Notes under the pieces: model-generated | The model's database searches: none | What the model saw: the letters and a program-made list of their open reading frames with translations, nothing else | Told to the model about the DNA's origin: nothing | Shown here: positions 17,161-24,171 of the stretch, in pieces | Numbering within the stretch: the first letter of the stretch is position 1 | Layout: the number at the start of each line of letters is the position of its first letter | NCBI GenBank assembly: GCA_003235365.1 | Contig: QJWJ01000354.1 | Location: 1 to 64,000 of the forward strand | DNA: 64,000 bases | Origin: Deltaproteobacteria bacterium | Lineage (GTDB): Bacteria > Myxococcota_A > Polyangia > Polyangiales > Polyangiaceae | Direction of reading: 5' to 3' | Translations under genes and position numbers: made by a program

Positions 17161-17913
17161 GTGTCGGGCCCCGGCCAACTCGTCAGTTGCCAGGCGCCTC
17201 GATTCGCCCTAACAGCACCTGGCGTGTTTGCAGCAACCCTCTTCGACTACAACGGCGTGCTCGTCGACGACGAGCGCGTTCACTGGGAAGCGTTTCGCGA
17301 TGTCCTCTCTCCCTTGGGTATCGACCTGAGCGAAGAACAGTACTGGGCGCAGTACCTCGGGTTCGACGACGCCGGTGTGTTCCGCGAGGTGTTCGCCGCG
17401 GCGGGGCAACCCATCGACGAACCGCGGGTCGCCGAACTGATCGAGGCCAAACGCCCCTGCTACCTGAGGCGCGCCAAAGGCACGTTGCGAGGGTTCCGAG
17501 GAGCTGCCGAGCTGTTGCGCCACCGAGCGCTCGAGGGCCCCGTGGTGATCGTTTCCGGGGCGCTCCGTGAGGAGATCGAGCTGGGCCTGGACGTGCTGGG
17601 GGTGCGAGCGGAAGTGGCGGCAATCGTCGCGGCTGAAGACGCACCCAACAGCAAACCCCACCCCCAAGGTTACCTTCTGGGTCTCGAGCACTTGCAGCGC
17701 CTAGGCGTGAGTGACGCCGCCAACAGCACCGTCGTGTTCGAGGACTCCATCGACGGCATCGAAGCGGCGGTCGCCGCCGGCCTCGCGTGTATCGCCGTCG
17801 GGCACACGTACCCGCTCGATCAACTGCAAGCCACTGCCGCCGCGCGCGTCGTCTGCCAAATCGGCGACGTGACCCCCGAGCTGTTGGCGAAAGTGTGGCA
17901 GGAGCGACATTGA
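17161..17913 (+). CDS. HAD-superfamily phosphatase (beta-PGM/phosphoglycolate type)
   Basis: 250-residue haloacid-dehalogenase hydrolase with a helical cap. Motif I is LFDYNGVLVDDE, so the usual second Asp is Asn, as in a known DFNG sub-group. Motif II is VIVSGA, motif III the Lys in NSKPHPQGY, and motif IV VFEDSIDGIEAAVAAGL. The substrate is probably a small sugar or glycolate phosphate. The GTG at 17161 gives a 21-residue leader; the GTG at 17224, which starts right before motif I, is an equally good or better start. It overlaps or abuts the next gene, a predicted glycosidase, which suggests a shared sugar-processing transcript. Confidence 0.85.
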   Translation: MSGPGQLVSCQAPRFALTAPGVFAATLFDYNGVLVDDERVHWEAFRDVLSPLGIDLSEEQYWAQYLGFDDAGVFREVFAAAGQPIDEPRVAELIEAKRPCYLRRAKGTLRGFRGAAELLRHRALEGPVVIVSGALREEIELGLDVLGVRAEVAAIVAAEDAPNSKPHPQGYLLGLEHLQRLGVSDAANSTVVFEDSIDGIEAAVAAGLACIAVGHTYPLDQLQATAAARVVCQIGDVTPELLAKVWQERH

Positions 17914-17915
17914 GT

Positions 17916-19109
17916 GTGCCGACGCGATCGGACCGTCGTGCACTCGCGCTCTGGTTGGCCTTGGTGTCGGCAACACTGCTCGGCGAGACGGCGACACGCG
18001 CCGAAGGAAACGCTTCCCCAACGGCAACGCCCGAATTCCCATTCGACTCACCATTCACTCGAAGCCAGCACTCGCTCGTGCGAGGCATGACCATCGGCCC
18101 CATCGAGTCCACGTTACACCCAGACGTCGGCTACGGCACCGGCGCTTGCGCCGACGCACTGCATACGGCATCGCGGCTCGGGGCCAACTGGGTGAGCCTG
18201 ACGCCGTTCGGGCGCGTCTGGGACTTGTCACCATCGGGCATCGACCTGACCTTCGAGACGCCCTTCGATCGCAATCGGCAAGCAGTGAACAAGACGGTGG
18301 CCCAGGCCCACGCGCGCGGCCTGAAAGTGATGCTCGTCCCGCACCTGTGGGTGGAAAAGGGAGGCTGGCGCGGCGAAATCGACTTCGACGACGATGCCTC
18401 GTGGCAGCGCTTCAGCGATGCCTACCGCGCCTTCGTGACGACCTGGGCCACGATTGCGGACGAAGCCGGCGTCGACTTGTTCAGCATGGGTGTGGAGCTC
18501 CGCTCGTGGGTCACGACGACGCGTGCGCCCTCCTTCGCACCCGTCGTCGCGGCGGTACGTGAGGTCTACCACGGACCGCTCACCTACGCCGCCAACTGGG
18601 ACGACGCCGAGCACACCGTGATCTGGGGCGACCTCGACGTGATCGGCATCAACGCGTTCTATCCGTTAGCCAAGAACGAAGATGCAACGCTCGCTCAGCT
18701 CCTCGACGGCTCGAAAGAAGTCGCCGCTCGAGCGGAACAGCTCGCGCAGCTTTGGCGCAAACCCATTCTGTTCACTGAAATCGGCTATACCAACCGACCC
18801 GATCCTGCCCTTCGCCCCTGGGAATGGCCCGAAGATCTCGACGCGGCGACGGATCCCAGCGCGCAGGCCGACGCCTACCACGCTCTGCTTGCGGGCTTCG
18901 TCGAACGGCCTTGGTTCGCTGGCTTTTTCGTGTGGCGAATGTACGCCGACCCCTGGGATACGTCCCAAGAGCCGGCGTGGGGCTTCTCGCCCCTCTACCG
19001 AGAAGCGGAGCTCGTGTTGCGCGACGCCTACGCGACGCGCTGGGCCTACGAGGCGTCGCCCCACTCGGCCCTCCAATCGCACCGCGCCACGTCGGTGGGC
19101 GCGTATTGA
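17916..19109 (+). CDS. Secreted GH113-like glycoside hydrolase
   Basis: About 397 residues with an N-terminal signal (RRALALWLALVSATLLGETATRA). The rest is a TIM-barrel glycosidase similar to the GH113 (beta-mannanase-like) group: MTIGPIESTLHPD, GLKVMLVPHLWVEKGGWRGEIDF, the acid/base-type region GVDLFSMGVELRSW, LTYAANWDDAEH, DVIGINAFYPL and the strand with the candidate nucleophile KPILFTEIGYTN. It should act in the periplasm or outside the cell on a glycan. The start is either GTG at 17916 or a TTG at 17910 that overlaps the upstream HAD stop codon; either implies translational coupling. Confidence 0.8.
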   Translation: MPTRSDRRALALWLALVSATLLGETATRAEGNASPTATPEFPFDSPFTRSQHSLVRGMTIGPIESTLHPDVGYGTGACADALHTASRLGANWVSLTPFGRVWDLSPSGIDLTFETPFDRNRQAVNKTVAQAHARGLKVMLVPHLWVEKGGWRGEIDFDDDASWQRFSDAYRAFVTTWATIADEAGVDLFSMGVELRSWVTTTRAPSFAPVVAAVREVYHGPLTYAANWDDAEHTVIWGDLDVIGINAFYPLAKNEDATLAQLLDGSKEVAARAEQLAQLWRKPILFTEIGYTNRPDPALRPWEWPEDLDAATDPSAQADAYHALLAGFVERPWFAGFFVWRMYADPWDTSQEPAWGFSPLYREAELVLRDAYATRWAYEASPHSALQSHRATSVGAY

Positions 19110-19242
19110 ACGTCTGTCCGTCGACTGTACGCGCTCGACCACGGTCACCCAACTGCCGAACGCAGTAGGACCTGAGCGCACATCGCTTCCGAAACGCCGT
19201 GCGCCTTGAACGACGACGGCCTTGTCGTCAAACTCAGCTCCC

Positions 19243-19896
19243 ATGAAACTGACGGGGCTGTTCAGCGCAAGGCAATCGACTCAACCGCACGCCGCCCATT
19301 GCGGCGGGTGTTCTCTCTCAGCGGCCTTGCTCGGCGCGGCGCTACTGACCGCGAGCTGCAGCACCGGCCTGGAGCCCGCCGAGTATCCCGAAGGCGTCAC
19401 GCTTCACGCCAAGTCGATCACGCTGGAAATCAACGACACGCGCAAGACGGTCGCGACGCCCGTTACCGAACCGCAAGTGATGACTCAAGGCGAAGACGAT
19501 ACGTACACCCAACGCCTGCCCCCCGGCTTCGAGAACGCCGCCAAGAGCCGCCTGGCGAAACTCACCGGCAACAGCGGCCCGAACATCGTGGTGCACGCCG
19601 AAGTGCGCAAAGCCGAAGTCACTTTCTACAACGATCGGATCCGCGGTGACTTCACCCGCTACGACGTCGTCGTCGGCTTTCGCGTCACGAGCGAACGCGG
19701 TGCGCTGTTCGACAAAGGCAGCGGGGGCAACTGGCAAGAGATGCCCAGCGAACAAGCCACCGGCCCGGAAATGAACCGCATGTTCGAGGCGACGTCGATC
19801 GCCGCCTTCGACCAGTACTTCGCCTCGGAAGACACGCTCGACACGATCAACGAGCAGATCGGTCGCTACCTCGAGACACACCCCGAAGAACGCTGA
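19243..19896 (+). CDS. Lipoprotein, unknown function
   Basis: 217 residues from the ATG at 19243. A rather long n-region with several His/Cys residues precedes the hydrophobic SLSAALLGAALLTASC lipobox. The mature domain has about 180 residues of mixed alpha/beta with GEDDTYTQRLPPGFENAAKSRLAKL, NIVVHAEVRKAEVTFYNDRIRGDFTRYDVVVGFRVTSERG, a pattern like periplasmic proteins that build an inducible surface or LPS-assembly-type fold. No family is recognised. A terminator-like hairpin lies 130 nt after the stop. Confidence 0.75.
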   Translation: MKLTGLFSARQSTQPHAAHCGGCSLSAALLGAALLTASCSTGLEPAEYPEGVTLHAKSITLEINDTRKTVATPVTEPQVMTQGEDDTYTQRLPPGFENAAKSRLAKLTGNSGPNIVVHAEVRKAEVTFYNDRIRGDFTRYDVVVGFRVTSERGALFDKGSGGNWQEMPSEQATGPEMNRMFEATSIAAFDQYFASEDTLDTINEQIGRYLETHPEER

Positions 19897-20311
19897 GCGC
19901 GGTGACGATTCGGTGCGCCGCAGCAAGCCTGCAACGGCCGACGACCCCGGGCCCTGAATCGTAGGCGGGGCGCGTAAACGTCGCGGCCTGAGTTCGATCG
20001 TCCTTGTTGTTTTTGGTGGTGCGGCGAGGGTCGTCATCAGTCGCACCTCACGATGGGTGACTGATGACGGCCCGCGACTGACAGCCCCCAACCCCCTCCA
20101 ACCGGCCAACCCCCACCGTGGTGTCCGACGGCCTGCCACGAAGCGCGGGGCGCCGGGCCATTCTCGACCGGGAGCAACACAACGTAAGCATTTGAAATCA
20201 AGTGCCATTCTCTCGATGCATCCAACTGCAGTACGCCGCGAGAGAAAAACTGAAGAGATGGGGTGCATCCGCGCGCCGGGTTTGCGTCTCCATGAGCAAG
20301 AGGACCCCACC
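19897..20311. other. Intergenic region with hairpin
   Basis: 415 bases between the lipoprotein gene and arsI-like gene. It holds the strong hairpin at 20028-20073 and, close to arsI, a short interrupted palindrome TTGA-AA-TCAA at 20192-20201. No other gene is supported. Confidence 0.4.
20028..20073. terminator. Strong inverted repeat, possible terminator
   Basis: Arms CGTCATCAGTC (20032-20042) and GACTGATGACG (20059-20069) are perfect 11-bp complements, extended by GGG/CCC with one mismatch, around a 16-nt loop. There is no T-run after it on the plus strand, so it is either a Rho-dependent or hairpin-pausing terminator for the preceding lipoprotein gene, or a regulator site. Confidence 0.5.
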
Positions 20312-20737
20312 ATGAAGATGCATCTCTCCCTGCCCGTCACCGACATCGAAGCCACGGCCGCGTTCTACGCCTTGCTGCTGCAAACGGCGCCCAGCAAGCA
20401 GAAGCACGACTACGTGAAGTTCGAACCCGCAGAGTTGGACTTGAACATTTCGTTCGCTCGCACGTCCACCCGCCCCGATACGGCGCGACATCTGGGGCTA
20501 CAGCTCGAAACCCAGGCCGAGCTGGACAGTCATTACGAGCGGCTCGAGCGCGCCGGTGTGGTGGTGCAGCATCGTGAAACGTCGGTGTGTTGCTACGCCA
20601 ATCAGGACAAGTTCTGGGTCCAGGACCCCGACGGGTATCAGTGGGAGCTCTATGTCCGCCTGGAAGACACCGAGCAGAAGATGTCGAACACCGGTTGTTG
20701 CCCCAGTGACTCGAGCGCGCCATCCTGCGCATGTTGA
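20312..20737 (+). CDS. arsI: ArsI-type C-As lyase (VOC-fold dioxygenase)
   Basis: 141-residue vicinal-oxygen-chelate protein of the ArsI/CadI family, which cleaves the carbon-arsenic bond of trivalent organoarsenicals (such as MAs(III)) using Fe(II) and O2. The expected residues are present: Fe ligands His4, His60 and Glu112 (QWELYV), and the substrate-binding Cys pair Cys93-Cys94 (TSVCCYANQDKFWVQDPDG). A Cys-rich tail (Cys129, Cys130, Cys139, Cys141) follows. The ATG at 20312 was chosen because homology starts there. The last 7 nt overlap the next gene, a sigma factor, implying one transcript. No arsR, arsM or arsC gene is next to it. Confidence 0.88.
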   Translation: MKMHLSLPVTDIEATAAFYALLLQTAPSKQKHDYVKFEPAELDLNISFARTSTRPDTARHLGLQLETQAELDSHYERLERAGVVVQHRETSVCCYANQDKFWVQDPDGYQWELYVRLEDTEQKMSNTGCCPSDSSAPSCAC

Positions 20738-21315
20738 CCCAAGCTCACCCTTTCCCCGTTACCGCGCCGCTCTACGATCGGCTGTTGTCTTTCGTGAGGC
20801 GGCGCGTCGCGACGTCCGAAGAGGCGGAAGACGTCGTGCAGCAATTGCTCGTGCGCCTGCTGCAAAGCGACGCACCACCCGATGAGCGATTCGCGGCGTG
20901 GGTGTTTCGTTCGGCCCGCAATGCAGTGATCGACGTCTATCGACGCGGCAACAGACTGCAGCTCGCGTCGTCCGCGGAGCTCGACACCGCTGCCGAGCCG
21001 TCGCAGGAGCTGAACAGCGACGAGGCGCTGGTCGCCGCGTGCCTCGAACAGCTGCTCGAAGTGCTCAGCGAGGCCGACCGCGATGCGTTGCGCAGCGTCG
21101 ACCTGCAAGGCACGTCGCAGCGAGACTTCGCCGCTCAACGCGGATTGACGTACGTGACGGCCAAATCTCGGGTGCAGCGCGCTCGCAAACGACTTCGGCA
21201 GGAGCTCGAAGCGCGATGTTTCGTGACGCTCGATGGCCGAGGCATGCCGCTGACCTGCGTTCCGCGTCGTCCCGATTGTTGTCGAGACGATCCGAAGCCG
21301 AAGCCCCGCTCCTGA
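20731..21315 (+). CDS. SigZ-like RNA polymerase sigma factor with Cys-rich C-terminus
   Basis: 194-residue sigma-70 family factor of the ECF/SigZ kind. Region 2 is at about 10-75 (EEAEDVVQQLLVRLL, FAAWVFRSARNAVIDVYRRGN), region 4 at about 100-165 (LEVLSEADRDALRSVDLQGTSQRDFAAQRGLTYVTAKSRVQRARKRLRQEL) with an intact helix-turn-helix. The C-terminus holds Cys residues in CFVTLDGRGMPLTC and DCC, as in SigZ proteins, and could bind metal or arsenic. No anti-sigma factor follows; the Cys tail may replace one. It starts inside arsI, which suggests coupled translation and a shared stress trigger. The arsenic link is inferred from that overlap. Confidence 0.85.
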   Translation: MLTQAHPFPVTAPLYDRLLSFVRRRVATSEEAEDVVQQLLVRLLQSDAPPDERFAAWVFRSARNAVIDVYRRGNRLQLASSAELDTAAEPSQELNSDEALVAACLEQLLEVLSEADRDALRSVDLQGTSQRDFAAQRGLTYVTAKSRVQRARKRLRQELEARCFVTLDGRGMPLTCVPRRPDCCRDDPKPKPRS

Positions 21316-21359
21316 CCCCCTATCAGTGCTGAAGGTAAAGGCGAGTCCGAATCGGAACC

Positions 21360-22271
21360 TCACTCCAACAGCACGTCCGCGGGGAACTCGAAGCCTTCTG
21401 GACAGCAAAAAGTGCTCGCCGAGTTCACCACTCGACTGCACTCCTCAGGGGCAGCAGCCGCCACGCAGGAGTACCCGACCGGCCCGAACGCCCTAGGATC
21501 CTCGGCGCAGAACGTTTCCTCCGAATCGCCCCCTTCGCGACAGAACGCACCGCCATAGTCGTCACACACGTACGTGTCGACAATCTCCGGGTAGCAGGCA
21601 CGAATGTTGAGTGGGAAGCTGAAGTTGTCTCGCGCGTCGCAATTGAAAACCCCCGACTCGGTCGGGTCGAGCTCCGAGAAGCAGCTGAACATGTCTCGGC
21701 TCTGGGTCGTGCACGAGGCATCGATTCGCGCGACGGAGTCCTCGCAAGTTTCTGGGCAGGGGATCCCACATGCCTCTTCGAAGCTGGCACACGCCTGCTC
21801 GCAAGCGACGAGCACCTCGTCGGCGGAGGCGGGCTCGGGCTGCACGACCGGCTCGTTCGAGTCGGCGACGTTCCCTGCCGCGCCCCCGCTGCCTGCCGCA
21901 GCCGTCACGGGATTCAGCGGCGTGCTCCCTCCGGCAGACACCTGGGACGTACTCCCCCCAGCGCTCACCAGCGGCGTGCTCCCTCCGGCCGTCATCTGGG
22001 ACGCACTCCCCCCAGCGTTCACCAGCGGCGTGCTCCCTCCGGCATTGAGCTGCCGTGCGCTCCCATCGGCGCTCATGAGCGGCGCGCTCACTCCCGCGTC
22101 CGTCGCGGGTGCACGGTCCGTCGCCGAGGGTACGACAGACCCGTCGAGGTCGGACGAGGTATCGGACATGCCGCCCGAGGGCATCGTGCGCACGGACGTG
22201 CCGTCACCCCTCGAAGAGCAGGCAACGACTACCGGAAGAAGAACGAGAAGGGCGCAAGTGTGCAAGAACAT
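21360..22271 (-). CDS. Repeat-rich, Cys-rich lipoprotein
   Basis: 303 residues from the ATG at 22271: MFLHTCALLVLLPVVVAC gives a signal with lipobox. Residues about 50-145 are low-complexity Ser/Gly/Ala with an 18-residue repeat (AGGSTPLVNAGGSASQMT and variants), a flexible stalk. The C-terminal 180 residues hold a Cys-rich domain (CEQACASFEEACGIPCPETCEDSVARIDASC and more Cys later) typical of myxobacterial secreted proteins with several disulphides. No enzymatic motif is recognised. The stalk implies a surface-exposed role. Confidence 0.8.
   Translation of the reverse strand: MFLHTCALLVLLPVVVACSSRGDGTSVRTMPSGGMSDTSSDLDGSVVPSATDRAPATDAGVSAPLMSADGSARQLNAGGSTPLVNAGGSASQMTAGGSTPLVSAGGSTSQVSAGGSTPLNPVTAAAGSGGAAGNVADSNEPVVQPEPASADEVLVACEQACASFEEACGIPCPETCEDSVARIDASCTTQSRDMFSCFSELDPTESGVFNCDARDNFSFPLNIRACYPEIVDTYVCDDYGGAFCREGGDSEETFCAEDPRAFGPVGYSCVAAAAPEECSRVVNSASTFCCPEGFEFPADVLLE
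21916..22045 (-). repeat. 54-bp in-frame tandem repeat (lipoprotein stalk)
   Basis: The 20-nt block AGCGGCGTGCTCCCTCCGGC recurs at 21916, 21970 and 22024, exactly 54 bp apart, with related sequence between the copies. It encodes the Gly/Ser stalk repeats of the lipoprotein at 21360-22271. The high DNA identity suggests recent expansion. Confidence 0.8.
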
Positions 22272-22403
22272 GTACAAGTTCGCTAGCTTAGCACTGACGA
22301 AGCCTGAAGGACAGCTGGCGATAGCGTCCGACCGCAAGACGGCGCGTTAGACTTGTTGCCCGGTAGCGAGCACACGGTGCGTGTTTGACGGTGTTCGGCT
22401 GGA

Positions 22404-22808
22404 TCAGCTTCCCTCGCTGGGCGGTCGATTCGACAGCTCGACCAGCGGCGCGAAGCCACCCAAGATCAAGCGCTTGCCGTCGTACGGCATGGGGTTCTTC
22501 GCAGGGTCCATGCGCGGGTCGGCGTCTTCAGGGTTGTTCGCCCAGTCTCGCATCGTGGCGTGAGCCGCATCGCGCGTCTGCCTGTCAGGCCATTCGATCC
22601 AGGAAAAGACGACGGTCTCGTCATCCTTCGCCTGGACTGCCTTCCGAAAGTCGGTGACCTGGCCGATGGGCACGTCGACCCCCCAGCACTCGACGACGCG
22701 TAGCGCGCCGAGGTCCATGAAGACGCCATCGCCGAGTTTGGCGTGTTCCAGAAACTGTTGCTTGTTTGCCGTAGGAACGGCGATCACGAAACCATCGATG
22801 TAGGACAT
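22404..22808 (-). CDS. DUF1428 family protein
   Basis: 134-residue cytosolic protein of the DUF1428 (YbaA-like) family, an alpha/beta-barrel dimer of unknown biochemical role. It starts MSYIDGFVIAVPTANKQQF and contains CWGVDVP, FSWIEWPDRQTRDAAHATM and MPYDGKRLILGGFAPL, all typical. The ATG at 22808 was chosen because homology begins there. It is the last gene of the TetR/VOC/DUF1428 operon, 14 nt after the VOC gene. Confidence 0.88.
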   Translation of the reverse strand: MSYIDGFVIAVPTANKQQFLEHAKLGDGVFMDLGALRVVECWGVDVPIGQVTDFRKAVQAKDDETVVFSWIEWPDRQTRDAAHATMRDWANNPEDADPRMDPAKNPMPYDGKRLILGGFAPLVELSNRPPSEGS

Positions 22809-22822
22809 AGTCAGCAGCTCTT

Positions 22823-23305
22823 TCACTTCGGGTTGGCCGCCGCTTCGAGCGCGGCGATGTCGATCTTCTTCATGGTCATCATCACCTCGAAGGCGCGCCT
22901 GGCTTCGTCGGGATCCGAGCTCGTCGTCAGATCGAGCAATCGCCTCGGTGTGATCTGCCACGAGTACCCCCAACGGTCCTTGCACCACCCGCAGGCGCTC
23001 TCCGCGCCTCCATTGCCGACGATCGCGTCCCAGTAGCGGTCCGTTTCTTCTTGGCTTTCCGTGACGACCATGAAGCTCACCGACTCGTTGGGTTTGAAAT
23101 TCGGGCCTCCATTGAGGCCGACGACGCGCCGCCCCAGAAGCGTGAACTCGACGGTCAGCTCGCTCTTCGCTTGGCCGCCGGGAAAGTCGCCCGGCGCCAC
23201 GTTGGCGCGGTCGACGTGACTATCAGGGAAGGTCGCGGCGTAAAACTCGGCCGCCTTGCGAGCCTCGCCATGGTCGAACCACATGCAAGTAATGAGTTCT
23301 GTCAT
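22823..23305 (-). CDS. PhnB-like VOC family protein (3-demethylubiquinone methyltransferase-like)
   Basis: 160-residue glyoxalase/bleomycin-resistance-superfamily protein of the PhnB/3-dmu-9_3-mt type. Motifs are [73 protein letters not shown] and a C-terminal helical part. Its substrate is unknown; the name '3-dmu methyltransferase' is historical and not proof of function. The ATG overlaps the TetR stop codon by 4 nt. This TetR/PhnB-like/DUF1428 set is a recurring small operon linked to reactive or toxic small molecules. Confidence 0.88.
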   Translation of the reverse strand: MTELITCMWFDHGEARKAAEFYAATFPDSHVDRANVAPGDFPGGQAKSELTVEFTLLGRRVVGLNGGPNFKPNESVSFMVVTESQEETDRYWDAIVGNGGAESACGWCKDRWGYSWQITPRRLLDLTTSSDPDEARRAFEVMMTMKKIDIAALEAAANPK

Positions 23306-24003
23306 TGATGGTCTCCTTTTCGCTTTCTTGGTTTTGATCGTTGGTCTCTGGCTGCCTCGACAGGTGTTCGCGCTGCGCGGGAGATTGCCTGGTCGGTGTT
23401 GGCCGAGAACAGATGCTCGATGTAGCGACGCAGGTGATCGATGCTATCGGCGGCGAGCTCTGCCCCCCCCGCTGCCTTGGCGAGGATGAAGGCCCCTTGG
23501 ATGACGGCCTGGGTGTGCAGCGCGAGCGACTTTGCCGTCCACTCAGGAGACATGTCCCGCGCGCGCATGGCCGCTTCGATGTCGGCTTCGAGTGTTGCGG
23601 CATGCCCCGTGATGCTGCGCTTGCAAGCATCGCGAATGGCCGGTGAGGTGGCGTACGTCTCCTGCACCATCGTGCCGACGAGGCACGTGAAGTCGGGCAC
23701 CGCGCCCTGCAAGAGCTGTTTACGAAACGCAACGTAGGCCAGGACGCGCTCGAGCGGATCGGCGTGGGTGTGATAGGGCGCGCCAGCGAACAGCGCACCC
23801 GTCATCTCGGACCAGTACTCGGCTGCAGCGACGGCGAGTTCGTCCTTGCTCTTGAAATGATGGAAGAAGGCTCCCTTGGTCACGCCTGCCGCCGCACACA
23901 GTTCGTCAACCGACGTGGCCGAATAGCCTTTCGTTCGGATCACGCCCAGCGCGGCGTCGAGCAGTTTGGACCTGGCGTCGGGTTTTGCCGGCGACCGAGA
24001 CAC
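23302..24003 (-). CDS. TetR family transcriptional regulator
   Basis: 233 residues from the GTG at 24003. An N-terminal TetR helix-turn-helix (about 8-60: [46 protein letters not shown]) precedes a helical ligand-binding domain and a basic tail. It should repress its own operon with the VOC and DUF1428 genes, being convergent with none of them. A perfect palindrome sits at 24011-24032, right at the start and between a candidate -35 and -10, which fits self-repression. An alternative GTG at 24012 would overlap the operator, so 24003 is preferred and the mRNA may be leaderless. Confidence 0.9.
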   Translation of the reverse strand: MSRSPAKPDARSKLLDAALGVIRTKGYSATSVDELCAAAGVTKGAFFHHFKSKDELAVAAAEYWSEMTGALFAGAPYHTHADPLERVLAYVAFRKQLLQGAVPDFTCLVGTMVQETYATSPAIRDACKRSITGHAATLEADIEAAMRARDMSPEWTAKSLALHTQAVIQGAFILAKAAGGAELAADSIDHLRRYIEHLFSANTDQAISRAARTPVEAARDQRSKPRKRKGDHQ

Positions 24004-24009
24004 CGTGAC

Positions 24010-24039
24010 CACATACCAACTAGTTGGTATGTTCGTCAA
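24010..24039 (-). promoter_or_regulatory. Candidate promoter of the TetR operon (possibly leaderless)
   Basis: On the minus strand, TTGACG (24039-24034), an 18-nt spacer and TATGTG (24015-24010). Transcription would start about 7 nt later, at or within a few bases of the GTG start codon at 24003. The operator palindrome overlaps the spacer and -10. Confidence 0.55.
24011..24032. promoter_or_regulatory. TetR operator (22-bp perfect palindrome)
   Basis: Half-site ACATACCAACT followed by its exact complement, giving a perfect 22-bp palindrome with core ACCAACTAGTTGGT. Its position at the TetR start and over the promoter is diagnostic of autoregulation by a TetR dimer. The palindrome is seen directly; the binding protein is inferred. 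Confidence 0.8.
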
Positions 24040-24098
24040 CAGCCGATTGCAATGCCCGACGCGCCGCGGAGAGCACCGGCTGCGGATTGAGCCGACGG

Positions 24099-24171
24099 TG
24101 AACGCCCTCACCGATCCTGGGGCGATTGTCGGGGGGCAATTCCGTGTGGGGGCGAGCTGGCGGGTGCTCTA
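24099..24171 (+). repeat. Dispersed inverted-repeat element, copy D (right half only)
   Basis: Matches the right half of copies A and B: acgccctca...tggggcgatt...cgggg...ttccgtg...ggcgagct...gggtgctcta. Only the right part is present. The terminal CTA forms the stop codon of the Slt-type gene on the minus strand, so the element supplies that gene's end. Confidence 0.75.

Noticed and set aside
20192-20201. TTGA-AA-TCAA upstream of arsI as an ArsR operator
   Set aside because: Too short, and the palindrome is common by chance; no arsR gene is nearby.
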